A stretch of 64,000 bases of DNA from Botryosphaeria dothidea (taxonomy: Eukaryota > Ascomycota > Dothideomycetes > Botryosphaeriales > Botryosphaeriaceae). Below the pieces are notes generated by a model. That model saw only the letters and a program-made list of their open reading frames with translations, was not told where the DNA came from and made no database searches. Each line of letters starts with the position of its first letter. Within the stretch, counting starts at the first letter, position 1. Where the stretch lies: contig WWBZ02000012.1 of assembly GCA_011503125.2 (NCBI GenBank), positions 558,001 to 622,000 on the forward strand, in the 5' to 3' direction. This document shows, piece after piece, positions 54,917 through 64,000 of this stretch. The translations under genes and the position numbers were made by a program.

Positions 54917-56715
54917 CCGCTGCACACGCAAGATCTGAGTGGAGAGTGGAAGACGTCTGATTGTTATACTATATCCGGAAATGATTGCACGTGGTGAAGT
55001 CCACATCAGCGGCTTTTCGATAAAGAAGTGTATATCATTTCTCGTCAGAACGAGCGTTCCTCTCTTTCGCACGGCTACATTGCATTTGTGTGCCTGTTGT
55101 CTGGACCAGCATCAGTCTCATGATAGTACCTTCACTGTTTCATCATGTAACGTTTGAAAATACCTTTATGAGTGGTTCCTATTCCTTTGGTTGGATCACA
55201 ACCCCTACCTTTGTTTATTTAGGTGTGTCTAAGCATGGGCCAACCTCCTACTTTGGTAGTAGAACCCGCTCTGGGCTTTGTTGACCTCAGCAAAGAGCGA
55301 GAATCTGGCAAAAGGAAAAGCATTGCTGCGTTCAGTTGCACAACGAATGGCACCTATCTCTGTATCGTAGGAAGCAGAACTAAAGTTGCATTAGCAGAAG
55401 TATCATGAGCCCCTTCCTCAATAACGAGAGGTCTTATTAAATGCGCTCTCTTCTTGTGAAGGGTCTGAGTGGAGTGGTTCTGTACGCGGGCGGTGGTTGC
55501 ATGACTTAGAAAATGTAAGATCTTATGTAGTAATAGTATTATTAAGAGTTTATTACTTTATTAGATTTTATTTAGCTAGACGGTGACAGATGCACGGATC
55601 TATGAAGTTAGCCGGAGTGAAGAGGCTGTGCGCACTACGGATGCTCTGTTTTACTCCTCAAGGCTGGCTGCCGTCTGAGTAAGCATGCCGAATGCAGCTC
55701 AGTACGTTAACCAGAGAGGGGCGTGGCGGGAGCTCCAGGTGATGCGATTTGAGAGACGGGGGCGGAGAGAAGGCAACTGTCTGAATCTGAGCGACATGGC
55801 GCTCTGAATCAGCGAGGGGGCAATGACGCTTCCGTACACGCATGGCTGAAGCACACGCAAGCTGTCTCGGTGATATTTTAGGAAGGTGCCGGCCGTAAGT
55901 CGCATTGTTTAAGAGACGAGGAACGTATAACACATGCTGACTTCCCCTTCTGACGAAAATCCATCGCGGAGAATTTTGGGCGTCAAGGAAGACGGGCCAC
56001 AAGATGTTTGCTTTTGAAGCACAAGGACACTGGTGCATGAAGACTGTCTTGCCGGCTGCCCTATGGGTATTTGCAAAAGCGAAAAAGAAGAGTGACGCAT
56101 GGTGCGGGGCACAGCCGCGGCTCCACAGGGCTTCTTCATGGATCAACAGCGACCGACAGGGCGACCTTCCCGATCGCGAAAAGCCAAAACGCGCCGCAGC
56201 GGCTTGGTGGGCGGCCGTTTCAAGAGACAGCGCGAGCGAGGAGCATGATTGGCCGCGGCGGGCGGTTTCAAGTTTCACGCCCACGCCGCGCCCGCCAATC
56301 GGCCCCAAGCACGCTTGACGATGTAACAGCCTTGACTATTTCTGCTCCCCTGCTCGTCTTCATTTACCAAACGCGTGCCAACTCTTATGTCAAGGCGGCG
56401 GCTGTGGCCCCAGAGCGCTGACCGGCCCGCGCGAGGCTAGGGTTGGGGGGCGCGCCTGCTAGCACTGCGCATCGTATACAAAGCTTCTCTTACCCCAGTG
56501 CCCGGCCGCCATTTCTTCCCCAGTCCTTCTGACCAGACAATGCCACGCGCGTCACCACCCTCCCATTCACTTCTACAATAGCTATCTGCCTAGGCCAGAT
56601 AGCTCTTTCCTTGTTTCCTTGACCTTTCTGCTACATCCTTTCCTTTCCTTTCCACCACTGCCACCCCGTCTTCGCCGCTACACACTCTCTCTTCGACACC
56701 CGGACTCCACAAGCT
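54917..56715. other. Intergenic region before the GH76 gene
   Basis: 1.8 kb without a supported gene. It has a short AT-rich patch at 55500-55570 (tagtaatagtattattaaga) and a GC-rich stretch from 56090 to 56480. The last ~130 bp are CT-rich and likely the leader of the GH76 gene. Confidence 0.5.
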
Positions 56716-58360
56716 ATGGCGATCAACTTCCGCCAGCGCGCCTTGACGGCAGCTGTCGCACTCATTCCCTTCGTTCATGCTGCCGGCATCACCCTCCAGG
56801 TCGAGGATTCTGGTACGCCCAACCTCTCTCTTCCTCGCCAGCTTCTTCAAATCCCGAACTGACCAAACCGTAGCCTCCGTCAAGGCCGCCGCCGCCATCG
56901 CCGCCAACGGCCTCATGAAACTCTACGTCAACAACGCCACCGGAACCACGCCCATCAAGGTCGGCACCTTCGACAAGCCCATCTACTGGTGGGAAGCCGG
57001 CGCCGTCTGGGGCGGCCTGGTCGACTACTGGTCCTACACGGGCGACGCCAGCTACGTCTCCACCACCACCCAGGCTCTTCTCGCCCAAAAGGGTCCCGCT
57101 AACGACTTCATGAACGTCGAGTGGGAGAAGGAACTTGTAAGTGAACTTCCCGGATACGAGTTCATAATGAACTGAGAGCAAAATAAGCTTGAGACAATAC
57201 AGAGAGAATAAAGTTAAATTGATGGAAGCTGACTCAAAACCACACACCAGGGCAACGATGATCAGGTCTTCTGGGCTCTCGCCGCCATGTCTGCGGCCGA
57301 GCAGGACTTCCCGTCTCCCGCTTCGGCAACCGCGTCCGACGTGTCCAACCCGCCCGCCTCTTGGCTCGAGCTGGCCGTCAACACGTTCAACACGCAGATC
57401 GCGCGCTGGGACACGGCCACGTGCAACGGCGGCCTGCGCTGGCAGATCTACAGCACCAACAACGGCTACACGTACAAGAACAGCATCTCCAACGGCGGCC
57501 TCTTCCAGCTGGCCGCCCGCCTGCACCGCGCCACGGGCAACGCCACGTACGCCACGTGGGCGACTCGCGTGTGGGACTGGAGCGTCGGCGTGGGCGCCAT
57601 CGACACGCAGTACAACATCTTCGACGGCGCGGGCGTCGACCAGAACTGCACGCAGTTCGACAAGACGCAGTGGAGCTACAACGTCGCCATGTACCTGTAC
57701 GGCGCGGCCGCGCTCTACAACACGACCGACGGCGCCGAGCCCTGGGCGACGCACGCGCGCGGCCTGCTCGCCAACGCCGCCGCCGGCTTCTTCGGCCCCA
57801 GCGACAATGCGTCGCAGATCGCCTTCGAGCGCGCCTGCGAGCCCATCGGCACTTGCAACACCGACCAGCTCTCCTTCAAGGCCTACCTCGCCCGCTGGAT
57901 GGCCAAGACCAGCGTGCTCGCCCCGGCCGTCGACAACGGCACCGTCGCCCCGCTGCTGCGCGCGTCGGCCCTGGGCGCCGCGGCAGCCTGCTCCGGCGAG
58001 GCCGACGGCACCAGCTGCGGCTTCCGCTGGGACATCAACGGCTACGACGGCAAGGCGGGCGTGGGGCCGCAGCTGGCGGCCATGGAGGTGATTCAGGCGC
58101 TGCTGGTCCACGAGGCGCCCGCGCCGGGCGCTGCTGGTGGTGAGGGAACGACGACGCCGAGTGTGAGCGCTGCGGCGGCGGCGCCGACGACGCTGCTGAC
58201 GTCTACGCGGACGACGCCGACGCCGACGACGACGACTGCTCCGACGACTCCGGCACCCGCTGCGACGACCCCGGCGAATACGGCGGCGGCTATGTCGAGG
58301 TTGCTCCCGTTGGTTGCGGCGGCGGCGGCTAAAGCTCAGCCTGCTGACGCTATGTTCTGA
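56716..58360 (+). CDS. GH76 mannan endo-1,6-alpha-mannosidase (DCW1/DFG5-like)
   Basis: Three exons (56716-56812, 56874-57136, 57251-58360) with introns of 61 and 114 bp give 489 aa. A signal peptide (ALTAAVALIPFVHAAG) is followed by the GH76 order: KPIYWWEAGAVWGGLVDYW, the catalytic pair in GNDDQVFWALAAMSAAE (Asp ~123-124), CNGGLRWQIYSTNNGYTYKN and QWSYNVAMYLYGAAALY. The C terminus is Thr/Pro/Ala-rich and ends with a moderately hydrophobic MSRLLPLVAAAAAKAQPAD, consistent with a weak GPI signal. Dcw1/Dfg5 act at the plasma membrane and help link GPI proteins to the cell wall. Several N-glycosylation sites are present. Confidence 0.92.
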
Positions 58361-59503
58361 TCGTGGTTGTGCTAAGTCGTTTCCTGCTCGCTCTTTTTAG
58401 GTCGACGGCGTTTCTTTCCTTCTTTTTGCTCGCCTCGTCCTCGGTCGTTTTGTTCCTCTTCGAGTTTGTCTTACTTGGATGAATGAAAAAGAGGGGAAGG
58501 TTGGATAGGAAGGGGACGGGCGCGCGGTGCTTTTTGGTATAACGACGATAATGATTGAATGGTGGGTTAAAAAGAGAGGAACGATGAAAAGGGGAAAGTA
58601 CAGTACAGACATACATATACGTACAGGACAGACAGACATGCATCCCAAACTGATGGGGTCGGGCCCTCGCTCTTTTTGGTGAGGTTCGATTCGGATGGGA
58701 CGGGAGGTACATATGAAAATATACCCTTTTGAAGTACGCATCAAAGCGCAGGCCAAGATTCTCTCTTTCTTCTCTTGGGGATGAATGAGGTGAGAAGAGA
58801 TTACCATGTCGTTACGGCACCACAAACTTTCGCCGGGCCTGGGCTAGACGGATCAAAGGTAAGCTGAAAAAAGCGGCGAAAGAAGTAGGAAAAGCAACCG
58901 CACTCCGCAGATACGCTAGCGGGCCAACGAAGAGGATCAAGAAACGAAGACAAGAGATTAGACCGTGGAGATACGCAGTCATTGGAATAGGGGCTGTGTA
59001 ACAATATGCGCATGAGAAAAAGAAATACTCTGCACACGAGAGAAAATGGCACACGGAAAAAATCAACACTTTCTTTGCTTCTTCAACTGCTCATGAGAGA
59101 GTTACACGACTAATGCAACACTTTTCCATCCTCCGAAAACTGACTGACCACCTACAGGATATCCCCAAAGAAAAACAAGGAATCAAAATCATCCCAGAGA
59201 AAAAGAAAACGATCAAACCAAAAAACGCCTCTCTCACGCCTCTCTGAAATGCAGCGCGGTGCGAACAGCGTAGTCTTGTTGTCGACGAATGTTTTAAAAA
59301 ATAAGGTATACTTTGAAACAAGGTAACAAAAAACAAGCAAATGTACCATCCGAGCCTGCGGGCACAGTTCGTGGTTCCCATTGCAATGGTCGTTGAGGTT
59401 TCCGACATAATAACGAAAAAAAAGAATGAAAAGTACAAATGGTACCAGGAAGGCGGGCGAGAAATACATATAATGTTGTAATAGCACACGAAACATTTCT
59501 TTT
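58361..59503. other. Convergent 3' intergenic region
   Basis: 1.1 kb between GH76 and the Uds1-domain gene; A- and T-rich patches (58800-59500), no gene supported. Confidence 0.5.
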
Positions 59504-62263
59504 TTAAGCTGCCGTCATGCTTCGACTGAGTCCGGACTTGGGCGACTTGGGAGGAGGCAGCTGCTCTCTCTTCAATTGCCTGAGGATCTGTTCCAGCCTC
59601 TTGCGCTCGTCTTGCTCGGCCTGTGGAGAGGGAACACTGTTAGTTTTGGACGGTTCTTTTGCATAAAAGGAAGGATGTCTGCTGCTTACCCTCAGGGCCT
59701 TCATACCCTCTGCCCTAGTCTCTCTCATCATCTTCCTGAACTCCTCGCGCAGCACCTTGGTGCTCGTCGTCTCCGCCAAAACGACGCCCGGCGTGCCATT
59801 GGGCCCAGGCGTCGGGATGGCGGCAGGGCTCTTGATGCCGAGCCAGCGCATCTTCTCGTCCGACAGCGACGCCTCGAGGCTCTCGATCTTCTCGCGAAGG
59901 TTGTCGATGACGCCCTCCAGGCCCTCGCGCTCCTTCTCGCTCTCGACGTTGGCTTTGGTAATGTCCTCGAACTCGCTGATCGTGTCGCGGAGCTCCTCGC
60001 GCAGCATCTTCTCGCGCTCCGCCACGTCCTTGGCCGAACGCGACGCCGCCGCGTGGGCCTCCGTGAGCCGCGCAACCTCCAACGTAAGTTCTGCGTTGAT
60101 CTTGCCCAGCTCCTCCAGCTCGCGCTTGACCTCCGGGTTCGCCGCGATATCCGCAGCGCGTTGCGCCCGCGTGCCGTACGCGCCGTCGAGCTCGGCCTTC
60201 GCCATCGTGAGCTCCGTCTGCAGCCGCACCACCTCGCCTTCGATCTCGCGCAATTCCTCGTCCGTCTTGGCGTGCTCCTCCTCCTTCTGTTCGATTGTGC
60301 GAGCGAGCTCCGTGGCCTTGGCCTCGGCTTCGGACACGGCGACTTGGGCTTCCTCGCGCGCTTCCGACAGAGCTGCTTCCAGCTGCGAGATGCGCTCTTC
60401 GGCGGCGCGGCGCGCCGATTCTTCGCTCTGCAGAGCATCTGAGTCTGACGAGTTGGCATGCAGTTGGTGACGGAGCCTGTCGATTTCGTTGCGCAAACGC
60501 ATAAACTCTTCTTCTCTCTCGGCATCCGATTTCTCGTTGAGCTCGCGCTGCTGCTTGATCTGGCGGCGGAGAATGGACTGCTTCTCCTTCAGACCAGAAG
60601 CTCTGCGGTACATGTCTTGAACTTGGTTCGAGAAGCGGTTGAGCGTGAATTCTTCCGGCAATGGGTCCTCGTCTGGCGACAGTTCGCCCAATTCCGAGGT
60701 TGCATCTGGATCGCCTTCCAACACTCTCCTGCGCTGCAACTTCCGCTGGCGAGCCTCCTCGTGGCCGGTGCGAATCATATCCCAAAGGTTCTCGCAAACT
60801 TTTTCGTAGTCCGTCGCTTGCTCCTTCCAGTACGCCGTAAGTTCCGAAGTATCGGCGTTGCGGGCTTCGTCCAGTTGTCCAATAAGACCTTGCTGCGATT
60901 GCTCGATAGCGTAAAGAGCATCCTCGATGTAGTTGATCTGATCCTCGGTTCCTTGTTGTGGAGGTGGAGGGAATTCATCAGCGCCTTCCCTAGGTGCTCT
61001 ACTGACAAGCTGGAAGAGTTGGTTGTTGATGCTCTCAAGGCGGTCCTCCATGCCTGATATGGCGCCCTTGGAGCGCATGTTGCTCTGCTCGGCCTCAATG
61101 TCCCGCAAGCCTTGGTCCAGGTAGTCCAGCTTCTCTTCGATGTTGGCAGCAATCTCGGCACCGCCTGCCTCTCCCTTGTGTTTCGGGCCTGCATCGTATT
61201 CCTTGTTTGCATCGGGGTTGGCCTGAATGATCAGCTGGCGCAGGCGGTCGTTCAGGTCCTCCAATCGTTTGTCCACAGATTTCAAGGTGTCATTACTCAT
61301 TGGCGAGTCCACGTCGCCAAGGGCATCGGGGCGGGAAGTAAGCGCCTTTCCATGCTTTAGGGCGTCCACCAATTTGTCCAGATTCTCCGGTGACCTGTAC
61401 AAGCTCCGTTCATCAAATGCGTCCTTATCGTCGTAGCGAACGGGGCTCCTGGCTCCGGCATTCTCGTATGTGTAGATGCTCGCGGGGCTGTCCGGGCGAT
61501 TTGTCTGGACGCCGTTCACCAGGGAATGTCTACTCCGGCTGCGCTTGGTCGGACCCTTGTGCGTCATCTGCAGGATACCAGCCGTGTGCCTGAGCAGCTG
61601 GTTCTCGATTTGCCGGTATCTCCTCTCCATCTGCCAAAGTTCCCGCGAAAAGTCGTCGCACTTTTGAGCGCTCGCATTGTACTCGGCCTCACTCTTCGCC
61701 GAAGAGTCGGGATTGCTCCCGTTGCTCATCTGGCTCGACCGGCTGAAGCTCCGTCTGTGCAGCCTCTCTCCGTTGGAGCCACGGCGCTTCGCGTTCAGCC
61801 GGCTGAGGGAATGTGCAGCATCGCGCATTTTCGTCTCCAATGCCAGCTTCTGCCCGACTGCCTCCATTTTGGCCGTGAGGGATGTCCGTTCCTTCTTCAA
61901 TGCCTCCAGCTCTTCGAAAGATAGTATCTCGTATCCAAGGCTGTCCCCGACGGCCGTCTCGACCAGCAGGTGCATGACGACGACGTCATTGGGGTCCAGC
62001 GCATGCGAGGTGCGAGGCTTGCCATTGCGGGTGGCATTGTCGGCGTAGCCGTCAGCGACGGCGCTCCTGTAGTTCTCGTCGAGGATGTCTTGGGGCGGAC
62101 GGGGTAAGACAGCGGGATTGGGGCTGTAGACGGAGCTTCCCAAGGTTGGGGAGTCGAGGGCGCCAGCCGTGTAGGAGCCTGGCGAAGGGAAGCCGAAGTT
62201 CAGCGGCGGGGGAGGTTGCAAGCCTGATTCTTGGCCGTAGGACATGCGTCCATTGCTCTGCAT
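59504..62263 (-). CDS. Uds1-domain coiled-coil protein (up-regulated during septation)
   Basis: The ATG at 62263 opens one long frame to 59504. A 69-bp segment at 59689-59621 has a GT (gtaagc) and an AG (ccacag) end, a multiple of three and no stop, so it is most likely an intron; removing it gives 896 aa instead of 919. The N-terminal ~90 residues are Pro/Ser-rich. The Uds1 domain (~95-230) reads LLVETAVGDSLGYEILSFEE and KLALETKMRDAAHSLSRLNA. Almost all the rest is long coiled coil (heptads of Glu, Leu, Arg). Relatives localise to septa or are septation-regulated; the role here is inferred from family. Confidence 0.85.
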   Translation of the reverse strand: MQSNGRMSYGQESGLQPPPPLNFGFPSPGSYTAGALDSPTLGSSVYSPNPAVLPRPPQDILDENYRSAVADGYADNATRNGKPRTSHALDPNDVVVMHLLVETAVGDSLGYEILSFEELEALKKERTSLTAKMEAVGQKLALETKMRDAAHSLSRLNAKRRGSNGERLHRRSFSRSSQMSNGSNPDSSAKSEAEYNASAQKCDDFSRELWQMERRYRQIENQLLRHTAGILQMTHKGPTKRSRSRHSLVNGVQTNRPDSPASIYTYENAGARSPVRYDDKDAFDERSLYRSPENLDKLVDALKHGKALTSRPDALGDVDSPMSNDTLKSVDKRLEDLNDRLRQLIIQANPDANKEYDAGPKHKGEAGGAEIAANIEEKLDYLDQGLRDIEAEQSNMRSKGAISGMEDRLESINNQLFQLVSRAPREGADEFPPPPQQGTEDQINYIEDALYAIEQSQQGLIGQLDEARNADTSELTAYWKEQATDYEKVCENLWDMIRTGHEEARQRKLQRRRVLEGDPDATSELGELSPDEDPLPEEFTLNRFSNQVQDMYRRASGLKEKQSILRRQIKQQRELNEKSDAEREEEFMRLRNEIDRLRHQLHANSSDSDALQSEESARRAAEERISQLEAALSEAREEAQVAVSEAEAKATELARTIEQKEEEHAKTDEELREIEGEVVRLQTELTMAKAELDGAYGTRAQRAADIAANPEVKRELEELGKINAELTLEVARLTEAHAAASRSAKDVAEREKMLREELRDTISEFEDITKANVESEKEREGLEGVIDNLREKIESLEASLSDEKMRWLGIKSPAAIPTPGPNGTPGVVLAETTSTKVLREEFRKMMRETRAEGMKALRVSSRHPSFYAKEPSKTNSVPSPQAEQDERKRLEQILRQLKREQLPPPKSPKSGLSRSMTAA

Positions 62264-63158
62264 GGTGAAACGGGTTGTGGTAGAGAGCGACAGGGGAAGC
62301 GCAGAGCGGGCGCTCTCGGTGAAGGTTGGCGGACAGTAGCTAGTGGGCTAGCGACGCGCGGCGCCAAAGCAAAGGAGGGAATGGAATGTGGCGCGCCGGG
62401 CTGGCGGCTATGAGGGCGGGCGAGACAAAAGAGCGAAGTAAGTGAAGAGAGAAAACGGAAGATGATAGAGGACTCAGAACCTCATGCGCGCAACAGGGGC
62501 CCGGTGCATGGCTAACTAACTATACAGAGGCGCAGTCGACCAGTTAGTGGGTTGAGAGAGGGCCTGCCTTCTCCAGGCGCGTTCCAATAGGGGCTGCAGA
62601 TGAAAGCGCGACGATCTCCGCCTGGCGCCCTCGCATTGCAGCGCGTCTTGGCACCGCCCGTCAGCCGCAAGCTTAATGCGAGAACCCCGCCTGGCGGGCG
62701 TGGAGCATCCTGCGAGGTGTTTCAACGGCCATCGCAAACATACAGCATGGAGTGCGAACCGATCCCGGGTGAGCGTCCGCCTGCCGAGCCTAGTGGTGCT
62801 CGTTTCCCGGGGCGTGCTGTACGTCACGGTCAGAAATACATTGCGTAGCCAGGATATCCCATCTCCACGCCTGCCCGCGCCGGATCGGACAACATAGCCA
62901 CTTGATGAGCTTCGATATCGAGGCGTCTTGCGGATGGCGGGAAGCCTCAGCTCCGCCGCCATCCGCCCGCTGTCCTCCAAGACCTCTATTTCCGACACAG
63001 CGTTGCTCGTCTCCATCACACCCCGAAGACTCTGCCCAATTCGCGCATGACTCGGCCTATCGCTGCCCTGTCCGATTCTCCAAACCCCAGTGCCCCGCCA
63101 AAAAACGTAACGCCATCGCCGTCATTGCAATAGCGCCCCGCGCCGCCTCTTGCCCCTC
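62264..63158. other. Divergent promoter region between the Uds1-domain and NAT genes
   Basis: About 895 bp, mostly GC-rich, without a supported gene. The 62264-62500 portion is the likely 5' UTR of the Uds1-domain gene. Confidence 0.55.
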
Positions 63159-64000
63159 ATGAAGAGCGCTCTCAAGCGGTACGACTCTGGCAAAAACCTC
63201 CCCACGCGGCCCTCGAGTTACGGCGGATGGACCATGGGCGATTCCCCACGCTACACCAAGGCGCAGTTGCGCCAGTACTTTGACCGCATCTGCTTGCCCG
63301 ACAATCTGCGCGAGTACGACGTGACGCCACTGAGCCCGCAGGAACAGCTGGACTACCTGGCCATGCTGCAGAAGCAGAGCCTCTCCACCATCCCCTTCGA
63401 GAACCTCAGCCTGCACTACTCGCAGCACCACCGAATTTCGCTGGATCCGGAGGAGCTATTTACGAAGCAGGTCCAGACCCAAGGGCGGGGGGGCTATTGC
63501 ATGGAAAACAACCTTGTCCATAATATCGTCTTGCGCTCGCTTGGCTACCAGATCTACTCCGCCGGCGCGCGAGTCAAAGCTGGCCCTGAAGCTTCCTATG
63601 ACGGCTGGTAAGTCCGCTTACATATGCACATCCGACCATTGGCTAACGAGCGCCGCGCCACAGGAGCCATATGGTCAACCTAGTCACGATTGGAACCCAC
63701 AAATACATGATCGACGTTGGTTTCGGTCCAAATGGCCCCACCCATCCGTTGCGCCTGGAGAGAAACGCTTGCGACACCACGTCCACTCAGATCGCCCCAG
63801 CCGAGATGAGGCTAGTCTGGAAGAACGTCGACGGCAACACCGACCTCAACCAAAGACTGTGGGTCTACCAGCACCGCGTCAATAATGAATTGCCCTGGCT
63901 GGACATGTATTGCTTTACCGAGCTGGAATTCATGCCTGAGGATTACGAGATCATGAACTACTGGACGAGCACGAGCCCCAAAATCTGGTTCACGCAGAAA
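63159..64000 (+). CDS. Arylamine N-acetyltransferase, 3' end beyond the window
   Basis: Two visible exons (63159-63607, then from 63664) with a 56-bp intron that splits the Trp codon of the DGWSHMV motif. The triad of the NAT family is present: Cys ~114 in GRGGYCMENN, His ~152 in WSHMVNL and Asp ~167 in MIDVGFGPNG. NATs move an acetyl (or malonyl) group from its CoA ester to arylamines and hydroxylamines; fungal enzymes detoxify plant- and chemical-derived amines. The start could also be Met at 63234 (MGDSPRYTKAQL). The gene is cut by the end of the window at about residue 262. Confidence 0.9.

Noticed and set aside
57361..58143. Long alternative frames overlapping the GH76 gene.
   Set aside because: Arg/Pro/His-rich mirror frames of strongly GC3-biased coding sequence; the GH76 frame has clear family motifs.
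59576..60797. Long plus- and minus-strand frames overlapping the Uds1-domain gene.
   Set aside because: They are shadows of a repetitive coiled-coil coding sequence with high GC3.

Overview
The window is nuclear DNA of a filamentous ascomycete (Pezizomycotina). Genes are small, with GT-AG introns of about 52-151 bp. A ~13 kb AT-rich block shows the CpA-to-TpA signature of repeat-induced point mutation (RIP). Several products are characteristic of these fungi: a UMTA/LaeA-type methyltransferase, a fungal rhodopsin-domain protein, an APSES/Xbp1-like regulator, a Uds1-domain septation protein, a Zn2Cys6 regulator and a GH76 cell-wall mannosidase. I could not place it to genus; a Dothideomycete would fit.

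Layout. (1) 1-14.1 kb is a transposon graveyard: a plus-strand Ty3/gypsy pol with chromodomain and the start of its 3' LTR; two minus-strand Tad-like LINE copies, the first with a 5' inversion of twin-priming type; a 2-kb decayed segment of unknown origin; and the gag, leader and LTR of a minus-strand gypsy element. (2) 15.2-22.7 kb holds a cyclopropane-fatty-acid-synthase-like gene (-), an RNase H2 subunit C gene (+), a DUF4385 gene (-), a small coiled-coil gene (-) and an unrecognised gene (+). The last two each contain an apparent frameshift. (3) 23.7-31.9 kb holds TYW2/Trm12 (+), a secreted alpha/beta hydrolase (-), a rhodopsin-domain membrane protein (+) and a UMTA-type methyltransferase (-). 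(4) 33.4-39.4 kb holds a divergent pair of paralogous secreted proteins, a possible 65-aa protein and an SDR oxidoreductase. (5) 39.4-46.1 kb is 6.7 kb without a supportable gene, ending at an APSES/Xbp1-like regulator. (6) 48-51 kb holds an omega-like GST (-) and phosphopantothenate-cysteine ligase CAB2 (-). (7) 51.4-64 kb holds a 1000-aa Zn2Cys6 regulator with a suspicious stop codon, a DCW1/DFG5-type GH76 enzyme, a Uds1-domain coiled-coil protein (-) and the start of an arylamine N-acetyltransferase running off the window.

No operon-like or biosynthetic cluster logic is visible; the genes look like ordinary euchromatin beside a silenced repeat island. The most notable items are a three-copy family of ~85-bp palindromic MITE-like elements spread over 10 kb, the twin-primed LINE, the divergent secreted paralogs, and the in-frame coding-like extension behind the stop of the Zn2Cys6 gene. 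Exon boundaries were deduced by eye from splice consensus, frame and family resemblance; no database search was run.
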